This document shows, one piece after another, positions 18,171-26,741 of a stretch of 64,000 bases of DNA. A program made the translations under genes and the position numbers. The notes under the pieces were generated by a model. The model was not told the DNA's origin. It saw only the letters and a program-made list of their open reading frames with translations, and did not search any database. Source of the DNA: Bacillus sp. FJAT-27916 (GTDB taxonomy: Bacteria > Bacillota > Bacilli > Bacillales > Pradoshiaceae); contig NZ_LFZV01000001.1 in NCBI RefSeq assembly GCF_001183965.1, forward strand, positions 1,873,861 through 1,937,860. Reading direction: 5' to 3'. Each line of letters opens with the position of its first letter. Position 1 is the stretch's first letter.

Positions 18171-20333
18171 ATGGAATTAATCATCGCGGAGAAACCGGAT
18201 CAAGGATTGACATTAGCATCGCCATTTACCTTTAAGCGGCATGATGGGTATGTGGAGATCTCGCCTAATGAAGTCTTTCCAAACGGGGCGTTTTGTACAT
18301 GGGCGATTGGCCATTTGACTGAATTATCGGCACCGGAGACATATAAGCCGGAATGGAAGAAATGGTCCATGGGCTCATTGCCAATCATACCCGAACGATT
18401 TACCTACCAAGTGACAAAATCAAAATATAAGCAATTTAATATTGTGAAACAATTATTAAAACGTCCTGAGGTTTCAACCATCATCCATGCGGGTGATGCC
18501 GGGCGCGAGGGGGAACTGATCGTTCGTAACATCATTTCCTTAAGCGGTGTAAAGAAACCGATGAAGCGGCTATGGATTTCATCCTTGACGAAAAAGTCTA
18601 TCGTAGACGGCTTTAAGTCGCTGAAGGACGGACAAGAGACCATCTATTTATTTCATGAGGCCTATACGAGGGCTTGTGCAGACTGGCTTGTCGGCATGAA
18701 TGCGTCTCGTGCGTATTCCCTGTTGCTGAAGCAAAAAGGGATGAATGATGTTTTCTCAGCCGGTCGTGTACAGACACCGACACTTGCACTGATTGTTAAA
18801 AGGGAGCAGGAGATTGAATCCTTTGTATCAAAGCCCTTCTGGGAGATAATAGCTACCTTTGAGATGGATGGCCATAAATATGAAGGGAAATGGGAAAAGG
18901 ACGGAGAATCAAGGCTCGACCAGAAGGAAATGGCCGAGAAGATTGCTGCCTTTTGCCAATCGAAAGAAGCCGTTATTAAGGATATGAAAACGGAACGGAA
19001 GGAATTTCAACCGCCTTTATTATTCAATCTTTCCTCTTTGCAGGCAACAGCCAATAAAGCCTTTAAGTATTCGCCAAAGAAGACGCTTGATATTCTGCAA
19101 AAGCTCTATCAAAAAGGAATCGTCTCCTACCCGCGTAGTGATTCGAACTATGTGACAGAAGGTGAGGCAGAGCTGTTTCCGGATATTTTGGAGAAGCTTG
19201 GGCAATTTGAAGACTATAAGAGTCTTATGCCTGTGCCAAATCCGTCCATCATTCATAATAAACGGTTCGTGAATGAAAAGAAGGTTTCAGACCACTATGC
19301 CATCATTCCGACGGAGCAGGTCACGAACCCAAGCCGCCTATCTGGTGAGGAGAGGAATATTTATGATCTGATTGTTCGCCGTTTAATTGCCGCACATTAT
19401 GAATCAGCTGTATTTGATTATACGACCATCACCACACTAGTGGATGGCCGCGCTGAATTCATTTCGAAAGGGAAACAGCAAATACGCGAAGGCTGGCGCC
19501 AAGTCGTTTTCTTAGATGATAAGGATGAAGATACCATCCTTCCGAATGTGAAGAAGGATGACACGGGAATCGTCAAGAAAGTTAAGGTGAAGGAAGGAAA
19601 GACACAGCCGCCGAAACGCTATACAGAAGGACAGCTGATCACCCTAATGAAAACAGCCGGTAAACATTTGGACAATGAGGAGCTCGAGAAGGTTCTTATG
19701 AAATCAGAGGGACTTGGGACAGAAGCAACAAGAGCCGGAATCATCACAAGCTTGAAGGACCGTAAATATATTGACGTCAAGAAGAATCAGGTTTTTGCAA
19801 CCGATAAGGGTAAGGTGCTGATCAAGGCAATAGGCGAGGAAATTCTTGCAAGCCCTGAAATGACAGCTAAATGGGAGCAGCGCTTGGCGGAAATCGGAGA
19901 AGGAAAGGCCTCGGCTGCCCAATTTATGGAACAGACGAAGAAGTTGACTGCGAAAATCATTGAAGATGCCATTAAGGGCTTCGAAACATGGGATTTCTCT
20001 GATTACAATGTTGAGAGCATCCAGCGGAAAGGCTCAAAATTTCCGAAACCGAAGAAAATGGGCCAATGCCCATTATGCCAAGGGGATGTCGTTGATAAAG
20101 GGCAATTCTATGGCTGCTCCAATTATCGGGAGAAGGAATGCAAATTCACCTTTTCGAAGACGATTCTTGGTAAGAAAATCAGTCAAGCCAATATGCAGAA
20201 GCTTCTGAAAGAAGGAAGGACAAACCTTATTAAAGGCTTTAGCAAGGGAGAAAATACATTTGATGCCACGCTTGAATGGAAGGATGGCAAAATTAATTTC
20301 TTATTTTCGACTGAAAATGTCGGGAAATCTTAA
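18171..20333 (+). CDS. topB: DNA topoisomerase III
   Basis: Type IA topoisomerase of 720 residues that relaxes and decatenates DNA. The TOPRIM domain has HAGDAGREGELIVRNI near residue 105, the catalytic tyrosine sits in IVSYPRSDSNYVTEG near residue 320, and a C-terminal zinc-ribbon-like segment shows CPLCQGDVVDKGQFYGCSN near residue 628. The frame is open upstream, but the start at 18171 is chosen because AAGGAG lies just ahead and MELIIAEKPDQ is the family start. The N-terminal AEKPDQGLTLASPF differs from standard TopB (AEKPSVGRDLA), so this belongs to the divergent second TopB type of some Bacilli. A main topB may exist elsewhere. Confidence 0.93.
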   Translation: MELIIAEKPDQGLTLASPFTFKRHDGYVEISPNEVFPNGAFCTWAIGHLTELSAPETYKPEWKKWSMGSLPIIPERFTYQVTKSKYKQFNIVKQLLKRPEVSTIIHAGDAGREGELIVRNIISLSGVKKPMKRLWISSLTKKSIVDGFKSLKDGQETIYLFHEAYTRACADWLVGMNASRAYSLLLKQKGMNDVFSAGRVQTPTLALIVKREQEIESFVSKPFWEIIATFEMDGHKYEGKWEKDGESRLDQKEMAEKIAAFCQSKEAVIKDMKTERKEFQPPLLFNLSSLQATANKAFKYSPKKTLDILQKLYQKGIVSYPRSDSNYVTEGEAELFPDILEKLGQFEDYKSLMPVPNPSIIHNKRFVNEKKVSDHYAIIPTEQVTNPSRLSGEERNIYDLIVRRLIAAHYESAVFDYTTITTLVDGRAEFISKGKQQIREGWRQVVFLDDKDEDTILPNVKKDDTGIVKKVKVKEGKTQPPKRYTEGQLITLMKTAGKHLDNEELEKVLMKSEGLGTEATRAGIITSLKDRKYIDVKKNQVFATDKGKVLIKAIGEEILASPEMTAKWEQRLAEIGEGKASAAQFMEQTKKLTAKIIEDAIKGFETWDFSDYNVESIQRKGSKFPKPKKMGQCPLCQGDVVDKGQFYGCSNYREKECKFTFSKTILGKKISQANMQKLLKEGRTNLIKGFSKGENTFDATLEWKDGKINFLFSTENVGKS

Positions 20334-20430
20334 AAAAATTGTCTAATTCAGTTATAATGATAAGTGGTTTACGTTTCAATTCTTTGCTTAAGGCAAAGGA
20401 TTACATATAACAATGAATAAAGGAGTATGA

Positions 20431-21363
20431 ATGTTGATGGAAAAAGTATTAATCTTTGGACATAAAAATCCTGATACAGATACAATCTGTTCCGCTATCG
20501 CTTATGCGGAATTAAAGAAAGCTTTAGGAATGAACGCTGAGCCGGTAAGACTTGGCGCTGTGAACGGGGAAACTCAATTTGCCCTTGACACATTTAAGAT
20601 TGAAGCTCCTCGTTTAGTCGAGAAGGTTGCTGCTGAAGCTAGCGAGGTAATCCTTGTTGACCATAACGAACGCCAGCAAAGTGCGGATGATATCGAACAG
20701 GTACGTGTGCTTGAAGTTATCGACCACCACCGTATCGCTAACTTTGAAACGGCTGATCCACTTTACTATCGTGCTGAGCCGGTTGGCTGTACAGCGACAA
20801 TCCTGAATAAGCTTTACAAAGAGAACGGGGTAGAAATCAAGAAAGAAATCGCGGGTCTTATGTTATCTGCCATTATCTCTGATTCCTTATTGTTCAAATC
20901 TCCAACATGCACAGAGCAAGATGTACAAGCAGCCAAGGAATTGGCTGAGATTGCCGGCGTGGATGCAGAAGCGTATGGACTAGACATGCTTAAAGCTGGT
21001 GCAGACTTAAGCAAGAAAACAATTGAAGAATTGATCTCCCTAGATGCAAAAGAATTCAGCATGGGCACTTCTAAAGTTGAAATCGCGCAAGTAAACGCAG
21101 TTGACACAGATGAAGTAATGACAAAGCAGGCTGAACTTGAAGCTGCCATGCAAGCCGTTATCGATGAAAAAGGCTTGGATTTATTCTTGCTTGTCGTTAC
21201 AAACATCTTAACGAATGATTCTGCAGCCCTTGCTGTAGGCAGCAAATCTGCAGCTGTTGAACAAGCCTTTGGTGTTACATTAACGAATAAAACAGCTATA
21301 TTAAAAGGTGTCGTTTCCCGTAAGAAACAAGTTGTACCTGCACTAACTGAAGCTTTATCCTAA
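20431..21363 (+). CDS. ppaC: manganese-dependent inorganic pyrophosphatase
   Basis: Family II (DHH) pyrophosphatase of about 309 residues that hydrolyses PPi to drive biosynthesis. Metal ligands are visible in [16 protein letters not shown] at the N terminus, in [10 protein letters not shown] near residue 75 and in the DHH motif [10 protein letters not shown] near residue 95. The C-terminal DHHA2 domain ends with [11 protein letters not shown], the substrate-binding SRKKQ signature. Two starts are possible: ATG at 20431, five bases after AGGAG, and ATG at 20437, which matches the B. subtilis protein start MEK. It is monocistronic and ends in a region with a possible small RNA. Confidence 0.96.
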   Translation: MLMEKVLIFGHKNPDTDTICSAIAYAELKKALGMNAEPVRLGAVNGETQFALDTFKIEAPRLVEKVAAEASEVILVDHNERQQSADDIEQVRVLEVIDHHRIANFETADPLYYRAEPVGCTATILNKLYKENGVEIKKEIAGLMLSAIISDSLLFKSPTCTEQDVQAAKELAEIAGVDAEAYGLDMLKAGADLSKKTIEELISLDAKEFSMGTSKVEIAQVNAVDTDEVMTKQAELEAAMQAVIDEKGLDLFLLVVTNILTNDSAALAVGSKSAAVEQAFGVTLTNKTAILKGVVSRKKQVVPALTEALS

Positions 21364-21369
21364 TAACTA

Positions 21370-21523
21370 TTGCTTTACAATAATATTTATGTTATAGTTA
21401 TCTTCGCGATGAGCTGAATTGTGTAAGACGAGCACATGCCTTAAATGGCGAGCACAATGTGGAGTGCTGTGACCTCGCCTCAATTTTCGAAAGAAGACAC
21501 TTGCTATAGGCAGGTGTCTTTTC
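21370..21523 (+). ncRNA. possible small RNA or long 3' UTR after ppaC
   Basis: TTGCTT and TATAGT 17 bases apart (21370-21398) could start a transcript that would end at a hairpin terminator (GACACTTGC with GCAGGTGTC at 21496-21518, then TTTTC). The roughly 118 bases between hold no ORF with a ribosome site and contain the C-rich patch CCTCGCCTC. It matches no RNA family I know. It could simply be the ppaC terminator with an untranslated tail. Confidence 0.25.
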
Positions 21524-21626
21524 TTATATAATGAATAAAAAATGACTTTCATCCCACCCTACATAATATGGAACCTAAAAGAACCGATGATACATATGAT
21601 AAGCAAGAATGAAGGAGGCGAACCGG

Positions 21627-22076
21627 ATGTCGAAAAAAACAGTGGATGATTACCTTCAAGAAGGAATCCATGGGGCAAAGGAAATAAAGCCTGAGGAGCG
21701 TAAGGAATTTCTAGGATCCCTACGTGAGCGGGTTGTCGTCGCCTTAGGGCAGAAAATAGTCTTCGAAAACAAGATTCCGCCGGCATTTGAGGAAATACTG
21801 AGAAGTCATACAGAGGCCGTGCTTTATTTGAATGGTCATATTAGTTACACATACTTATCGAAATACGTCAAACTGGCTGAATCAGCTAAGGTACAATTCA
21901 AAATTGTCATGAACAAGGATTATAACTCACCACACGGCGCTGTGCTCGCTTATGGTCATGCCATCAACAAGGAAGACATCAGTCTCCCTGAGGAGAAAAA
22001 GCCAGATACTCAGAAAGAGAAAGAAGAATCTGTTGGAGGTTTTTCATTCTTTAAGAATTTGTTTAAGAAGGACTAG
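21627..22076 (+). CDS. yueI: YueI-family protein (DUF1694)
   Basis: Cytoplasmic protein of 149 residues of the YueI/DUF1694 family. It is recognised by the N-terminal VDDYLQEGIHGAKEIKPEERKEFLGS segment, by RERVVVALGQKIV and by the central AVLYLNGHISYTYLSKYVKLAE region. The family has a compact alpha/beta fold of unknown function. Start at 21627 chosen because GAAGGAGGCG lies eight bases ahead; the ATG at 21609 has no ribosome site. The tail (KEKEESVGGFSFFKNLFKKD) is charged then amphipathic. A hairpin terminator follows at 22087. Confidence 0.88.
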   Translation: MSKKTVDDYLQEGIHGAKEIKPEERKEFLGSLRERVVVALGQKIVFENKIPPAFEEILRSHTEAVLYLNGHISYTYLSKYVKLAESAKVQFKIVMNKDYNSPHGAVLAYGHAINKEDISLPEEKKPDTQKEKEESVGGFSFFKNLFKKD

Positions 22077-22086
22077 ATGTGAGCGG

Positions 22087-22117
22087 GACCCCCAGTTTTT
22101 GCTGGAGGTCTTTTTTC
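22087..22117 (+). terminator. terminator after yueI
   Basis: GACCCCCAG and CTGGAGGTC pair with one mismatch around a T-rich loop and run into TTTTTTC. Confidence 0.75.
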
Positions 22118-22274
22118 ATTTTTTATCAAAGACCTGAGAGTATCGTTTCCTTGAATTCTTTATTGTTTTTGCAAATATTCAGCCTGAAAAACGTTGGTTT
22201 TTTCGAAATTAACTCTTTCTGTAGATAATCCCTTTATTCTTTTTTACGTATATAATCCTTGATATTGACTTTAA

Positions 22275-22400
22275 GGGCGATTAAACAGAGTTTATGGGCG
22301 AAACTCAATGCTTTAAGGGCGAAAAAGTAGAGCTATGGGCGAGAAAGTGAGAGTAAGGGCGCTTGTGGAGGGCTATGGGCGAAAAAACAGGCGAAAGGGC
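22275..22400. repeat. periodic GGGCG array, seven copies
   Basis: GGGC(G/A) recurs at 22275, 22296, 22317, 22337, 22357, 22377 and 22397, that is every 20 or 21 bases, about two helical turns. The three bases in front alternate: AA-type (TAAGGGCG) in copies 1, 3, 5 and 7 and AT-type (TATGGGCGA) in copies 2, 4 and 6, giving a higher-order period of about 41. The bases between are A/G-rich and not conserved. No ORF with a ribosome site covers the array. It lies in the 700-base gap between yueI and the PadR/HAAS operon. Function is unknown; a protein-binding array is one option. Confidence 0.8.
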
Positions 22401-22475
22401 AAATAGCAGCCGCTCTATGAGAAACAATCTCTTATATGCAAACTTGCACTTGTTTGTTAGCCCCTATGTAAAAAA

Positions 22476-22525
22476 GCTAACCAGTCAGCTCCTAAATAAC
22501 AAGCCTGACTGGTCAGCATTTTTTT
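22476..22525. terminator. strong bidirectional hairpin terminator
   Basis: GCTAACCAGTCAG and CTGACTGGTCAGC form a 13-bp stem with one mismatch. A T-run follows on the plus strand, and an A-run precedes it that reads as T on the minus strand. It probably ended the decayed minus-strand gene beside it, and it could also end any plus-strand transcript through the GGGCG array. Confidence 0.7.
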
Positions 22526-22760
22526 GATGCCGATATTCAAAGGTGGCGTTTGGCACCTTCAGCATGTGTCCATTAATGATGATCGTCTCATTATCTACCC
22601 ATTCATTCTCAGCGCTTTTAGTTCAATTGTTGCGGTTTGATCATCCTTCTTGTGGGTGATTAACCCACCCCGTATCGCATAGGAGGATGTGGCCCCGCCA
22701 TTTACTAAATAAGCTCTGACGGTATTGGTCCCGATAGGAGATAACAGGTATCATCACTAC
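22487..22760 (-). pseudogene. decayed DUF5412-like secreted/lipoprotein gene
   Basis: The minus strand reads SPIGTNTVRAYLVNGGATSS and then YAIRGGLITH in one frame, up to a TAG near 22600. A neighbouring frame then continues NEWVDNETIIINGHMLKVPN and ATFEYRH. Together they resemble the end of DUF5412 proteins (SPxGxYTVxAYLVNGGAT ... WIDxxTVxINGxxLxVP). At least one frameshift and a missing middle and N terminus show the gene is broken. No start or ribosome site is visible. It lies just downstream of the PadR/HAAS operon on the same strand and may once have been its last gene. Confidence 0.55.
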
Positions 22761-22782
22761 ATTCATCACAAGATGTCATCGA

Positions 22783-23544
22783 TCAAACACTTGCTTTTCC
22801 TTTCTCCCGTTTCAATATTATAAGCAAATAGACCCCAATGATGCTGTAGGTTGCGGTCATACTGATGACGATTTGAGTTATTTCATCTAATGATGTTTGG
22901 GACAGGGCAAGCTCCGGCAGATATAAGGCAAGAAGGGTGACTGGAAGAATAAAGGTCTTTGCCCAGACTGAGAAGAAGATAATAAACCCGAGGAATAGCA
23001 GGCCAATCAGGATACTCCCAATAGTTCCGAAGTGAATGACAGGAGATGGATAAAGTAAATCAATGAGTAAAACCCCGCCGATGAATAAGAAATTTAACGT
23101 ACATGGAAATAAAATCACCAAAAATTCCTTCCACTTTGATAGCTGGCGGCTGGCCGTATAGCGGAAGGCTGCCATCACACCTGCAAAGAAAAGCAGAATG
23201 CAAATCATGGTGCCGATGATTGTCAGAAGTCCATAGCTTAATGGGCCATTTATCAGGTCTTTAAATACGAGGTAGGACATTCCTCCGATAATAACCAATG
23301 GTATGAATTTCATCCAATCCTTATAATCCGTTTTCATTTCCGCCGAAAGGCTCTGCATATACTCCTTAGGTGATGAACCAATAATTTGTTCAATGGATTT
23401 GCCGTTTGATTCGGCTTCATATAAATGATCAGCTAGGTCACGGATGATGTCATCAATCTCTTCATTCTTTTTTCCGCTTGAAAACAGATAGATTTTTAAA
23501 TCCTCGAGAAATTTAGTGCTTTTCATGGAGAGCTTTTCTTCCAT
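22783..23544 (-). CDS. HAAS-domain membrane protein
   Basis: Protein of 253 residues with a cytoplasmic N-terminal helical domain (FLEDLKIYLFSSGKKNEEIDDIIRDLADHLYEAE), the HAAS/DUF1700-like region that typically accompanies PadR regulators. About six membrane helices follow from residue 80 to residue 245. Such pairs form PadR-controlled membrane modules of unknown molecular function, and in some cases they influence cell envelope or differentiation. The start lies only five bases after the PadR stop, so the genes are co-translated. A second in-frame ATG at 23526 is possible. Confidence 0.82.
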   Translation of the reverse strand: MEEKLSMKSTKFLEDLKIYLFSSGKKNEEIDDIIRDLADHLYEAESNGKSIEQIIGSSPKEYMQSLSAEMKTDYKDWMKFIPLVIIGGMSYLVFKDLINGPLSYGLLTIIGTMICILLFFAGVMAAFRYTASRQLSKWKEFLVILFPCTLNFLFIGGVLLIDLLYPSPVIHFGTIGSILIGLLFLGFIIFFSVWAKTFILPVTLLALYLPELALSQTSLDEITQIVISMTATYSIIGVYLLIILKREKGKASV

Positions 23545-23549
23545 ATTGA

Positions 23550-23873
23550 TTACCTATCCTTTCTGATAATAGCATTCACGCTTTTTTCCAGCTGTGCCCA
23601 TCTTGATAGAAACTCCTCTAACGCTATTTCACCCACGCTCGTTAAGGAATAATATTTCCGCTTCGGTCCAGCAATTGACTCCTTGCGTACCGAAGTGATC
23701 AATCCTTCCCTTTGCATTCTCAGCAAGAGGGGGTAAATGGTTCCTTCACTAATGCTGTCAAAGCCGTAGCGGCTTAATTGCTCTGCAATCTCATAACCAT
23801 AGCATTCCTTCTCCTTTATCATGGCAAGGAGGCAGCCATCCAATATCCCTTTCATCATTTGCGTCTGGGACAT
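23550..23873 (-). CDS. PadR-family transcriptional regulator
   Basis: Winged-helix repressor of 107 residues. It contains KGILDGCLLAMIKEKECYGYEIAEQLSRYGF, the GTIYPLLLRMQREGLI recognition and wing region, and a C-terminal dimerisation helix (ALEEFLSRWAQLEKSVNAII). These are the defining features of short PadR proteins. It probably represses its own promoter and the linked HAAS membrane protein. CGGAGTGATAAC lies ahead of the ATG. Candidate palindromic operators lie upstream at 23926-23977. The inducer is unknown. Confidence 0.92.
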   Translation of the reverse strand: MSQTQMMKGILDGCLLAMIKEKECYGYEIAEQLSRYGFDSISEGTIYPLLLRMQREGLITSVRKESIAGPKRKYYSLTSVGEIALEEFLSRWAQLEKSVNAIIRKDR

Positions 23874-23925
23874 TTGTTATCACTCCGATTCTAATCCTTT
23901 TAAACAGGTAGCAGGATTATTTATT

Positions 23926-23977
23926 TTGTATTACAAGGTATAAGATAAGTATAGGATTGTATATCTTGTAAAGCAAG
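23926..23977. promoter_or_regulatory. candidate PadR operator region
   Basis: A perfect palindrome TTGTA-T-TACAA (23926-23936) and a second dyad CTTGTAAAGCAAG (23965-23977) lie between the PadR gene and the divergent helicase gene. TACAAGGTATA and TATATCTTGTA also form a longer inverted repeat between them. PadR proteins bind such A/T-rich dyads. Assignment rests on position. Confidence 0.45.
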
Positions 23978-24100
23978 GTATTTATTTACTTGTTTTTAAC
24001 GATTGAACTGCCCAATTTTGCCTTGTTCCCAGAACATATATTTGTATGGTATAGTAATCGAATTGAGAACAAAATTGATGCGGATAAGAGGATAGGACTA

Positions 24101-26359
24101 GTGATTACTTCAACTTCTATTTCAACGAAAGAATATATTACCCAATGGCAGGAAGCCCTGTCACAGGAGATAGGCCATTTAAAAAAATATGGCAGCCATA
24201 AGTATGTACTTATGAATGGGAATCAGATTCAATCAGGCGACACATATACGTATTATTTTGAGACGATGTCACCACTGAAGATTCCCATTGGCACAGTTGC
24301 CCGGCTCGAGCGGGATGGGAGCAAATACGATGCTCGTGTGCTGTCGGCTGAGGGAAATACTCTATTAGTTTCTTTGGATCAATCCATTGGGGATCTAATT
24401 GATGAGGCCTTTATTTCCCATGATCCATGGGAGCTTTTAGAGCAATTGATTGAACGGTTAGATGATATTAAGAAGAGTAAACGGAAGCGCAGCCGAGTCA
24501 AGAGGCTGATGAATCCCGATTTTCCGGATAAAAGGACGCGCACTGATAGCAAAACGGCTGTGCAGGAGCTGTTTCAGCGTTCGAAATACAATCCGGTAAC
24601 CTTTGTCTGGGGACCGCCGGGAACAGGGAAGACATATACGCTGGCAAGAACAGCTGCAAATAAATATTTTAAGGATAAGAGAGTATTGGTGCTTTCGCAC
24701 AGTAACCAGGCAGTAGATGTACTGCTTGGGGAGATGGCTGCCTTCATTAAGAAGGCGGATAAGTTTCGTACTGGCGATCTATTGCGCTACGGAAACCAGG
24801 CAGGTGACGGGTTATTGATGCATGGAGACATTCTGCCGTCACAATTGCTTGCTGACCAGGATGCAGGTTTGCTGTCTGATAAAGATCGGATTACCGAGGA
24901 GAAGCGTCTCTTGAAGAAGGATCTCTCCCAATCGTTCAGTGTCAGGGACTCACAGCAGCTGTTAGAGCTTGAACAGAAGCTTGGGCGTATTCTTGACAGA
25001 ATTCGTAAGCAGGAGATGAAGCTCGTCAAGGAGGCTTCCATTATCGGAACAACGCTTGCAAAGGCGGCCAATGATCCTGTCATATTTGAGCAGGAATATG
25101 ACCTTGTCATTGTAGATGAAGCGAGCATGGCGTTTATCCCGCAGATTGCCTTTGCCGTAAGTATGGCCAAAAGAGCGATTGTTTGCGGAGATTTCAAACA
25201 GCTGCCGCCGATTGCGGCATCAAGGGGGCAGCTTGTTGATACATGGCTGCGGGAAGATATATTCCACCGTGCTGGTGTCGCTGATATTGCGAGCGGCGGC
25301 GTATTGCATCCACATCTATTCCTCTTGAAGGAACAAAGAAGGATGCATCCGGATATATCTGCTTTTACGAATCAATATTTATATAATTCCCTTGTCGGAG
25401 ATCATCCAAGCGTGCAGAAGAGCCGGGAAGAGATTGTGGCCCGGGCGCCGTTCGAACAAGCGGCTTCCATTCTGTTAGATGCGAGCTTTACTGGTGAGCA
25501 TTGTTTTACCGGGGGCACCTCAGGATCAAGAATGAATGTCATGCATGCCCTGCTTTCTCTGCAGCTGCTTCATGAAGCCTACCAGGGCGGAAGCAAATCA
25601 ATCGGGTATGTGACACCATACAGGGCTCAAGCCATCTTGATGGAGAAGCTTCTTCAAGACTTTTATCCGGAGCAGTATGGGGCAGGTGCGTTTATGGCCG
25701 CAACTGTGCATCGTTTCCAGGGGAGCGAGAGGGAACTGATGATCTTTGATACGGTCGACTCGTATCCAGAGAGAAGAGCTGGTATGCTCTTAACGGGTAA
25801 AGAGAGTGAGCGTCTATTGAATGTGGCAATCACAAGGACGAAAGGCAAGCTTATTCATGTCAGTGATGTGGATTTCTTGAAGAACACGATTCCGAGGTAT
25901 AAAACCTTGCATCAATTCATTGATTTCCAGCTTCAGCACAATAAGACGGTCGGGATGGACCAAATTGGAAAATGGATCAAGCATCCTCATCCAAAGCTTA
26001 AATGGATGTATGCCCGCAAACTAGATGATGTGCTGAATGATGTAAAAGAGGCTCAGAGTCAAATTATTCTATCGCTTCCTAATCGCTGTATATTATCGAA
26101 GGAGCTTGCACAAGCACTGACCACAAGACCAGCTCGTGCGAAATTAGCTCTCTATTCAAAAGAGGAGCATCCTTATTTAGACCCGGATCTTCATATACAG
26201 GAGGGACCTCCATTCAGCATGATCTGTATTGATCGCCGTTTCTTATGGCTGGGCATCCCGATTGAAGCGAATAGAAATGTTGATCCGCCTTATGTAGCGG
26301 TCAGACTCGACTCGGAGGAAACCATCAACTATATCCTGCAACAATTACCACGTGGTTAG
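24101..26359 (+). CDS. superfamily 1 (Upf1/Dna2-like) helicase, AAA_11/AAA_12 type
   Basis: Predicted ATP-dependent nucleic-acid helicase of 752 residues. Walker A is FVWGPPGTGKTYTLAR near residue 170. A helical insertion of about 130 residues follows, then motif II LVIVDEASMAF, motif III CGDFKQLPPIAASRG, and KEQRRMHPDISAF. Motif V/VI-type segments are AATVHRFQGSERELMIFD and NVAITRTKGKLIHV. The C-terminal 120 residues form a PLD-like or restriction-like region that I cannot assign. The start at GTG 24101 is preferred because AGAGGATAGG precedes it. An extended -10 (TGGTATAGT at 24047-24055) would place the transcript start downstream of the TTG at 23990. No partner nuclease or methylase is adjacent. 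Confidence 0.82.
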   Translation: MITSTSISTKEYITQWQEALSQEIGHLKKYGSHKYVLMNGNQIQSGDTYTYYFETMSPLKIPIGTVARLERDGSKYDARVLSAEGNTLLVSLDQSIGDLIDEAFISHDPWELLEQLIERLDDIKKSKRKRSRVKRLMNPDFPDKRTRTDSKTAVQELFQRSKYNPVTFVWGPPGTGKTYTLARTAANKYFKDKRVLVLSHSNQAVDVLLGEMAAFIKKADKFRTGDLLRYGNQAGDGLLMHGDILPSQLLADQDAGLLSDKDRITEEKRLLKKDLSQSFSVRDSQQLLELEQKLGRILDRIRKQEMKLVKEASIIGTTLAKAANDPVIFEQEYDLVIVDEASMAFIPQIAFAVSMAKRAIVCGDFKQLPPIAASRGQLVDTWLREDIFHRAGVADIASGGVLHPHLFLLKEQRRMHPDISAFTNQYLYNSLVGDHPSVQKSREEIVARAPFEQAASILLDASFTGEHCFTGGTSGSRMNVMHALLSLQLLHEAYQGGSKSIGYVTPYRAQAILMEKLLQDFYPEQYGAGAFMAATVHRFQGSERELMIFDTVDSYPERRAGMLLTGKESERLLNVAITRTKGKLIHVSDVDFLKNTIPRYKTLHQFIDFQLQHNKTVGMDQIGKWIKHPHPKLKWMYARKLDDVLNDVKEAQSQIILSLPNRCILSKELAQALTTRPARAKLALYSKEEHPYLDPDLHIQEGPPFSMICIDRRFLWLGIPIEANRNVDPPYVAVRLDSEETINYILQQLPRG

Positions 26360-26408
26360 GAAAAATATGTCCTTTGCTATTTTCTTTAGATAGTTATATA
26401 ATCTTATA

Positions 26409-26452
26409 TACAAGATATAGTTTGTGAATAAAAACACAAATACAAGATATTG
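26409..26452 (+). promoter_or_regulatory. two NrdR-like boxes flanking an FNR-like box
   Basis: TACAAGATATAG (26409-26420) and TACAAGATATTG (26441-26452) lie exactly 32 bases apart. This is the three-turn spacing typical of paired NrdR boxes, and about 10 of 13 positions match ACACWATATATAG. Between them TGTGA-N6-ACACA (26423-26438) matches the Bacillus FNR consensus TGTGA-N6-TCACA with one mismatch. Both fit control of an anaerobic ribonucleotide reductase. Confidence 0.55.
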
Positions 26453-26456
26453 ATTA

Positions 26457-26625
26457 AAGTGCAGTTAAGGCGCCATTTATGGCTTAATAGGGAATTCGGT
26501 TAAAATCCGGAACTGTACCCGCAACTGTGAATGCTGATGAAATAAGTAATCCACTGTGAAGAGACTTCATGGGAAGGGCTTAGAGTAAAGGGAAGCATGA
26601 GTCAGGAGACCTGCCTTATCGAGCA
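26457..26625 (+). ncRNA. cobalamin (B12) riboswitch
   Basis: A leader with the standard AdoCbl riboswitch motifs in order: GGGAATTCGGTTAAAATCCG, CTGTACCCGCAACTGTGA, a CCACTGTGAAGA-type segment, TGGGAAGG and the B12 box AGTCAGGAGACCTGCC at 26600-26615. An intrinsic terminator follows at 26704 before nrdD. The expected effect is that adenosylcobalamin binding stops transcription of the B12-independent reductase, implying a B12-dependent class II enzyme elsewhere in the genome. Confidence 0.93.
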
Positions 26626-26703
26626 ATCGTTTTGCCTTTATCGGGAGCAATGAAGGTGGATAGTAGCAGCAAATGAAGAGTATATTCATTTTTATGCAAA
26701 TCC

Positions 26704-26741
26704 AATCCCATTGCCTGAAGATAGAGGTGATGGGATTTTTT
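26704..26741 (+). terminator. riboswitch expression-platform terminator
   Basis: AATCCCAT and ATGGGATT pair around an 18-base loop, followed by a T run, just ahead of the nrdD ribosome site GGGAGGCG. Confidence 0.7.

Noticed and set aside
22275..22400. GGGCG array as a CRISPR
   Set aside because: The repeated unit is only 5-9 bases, spacers are about 11-15 bases, and no cas genes are present.
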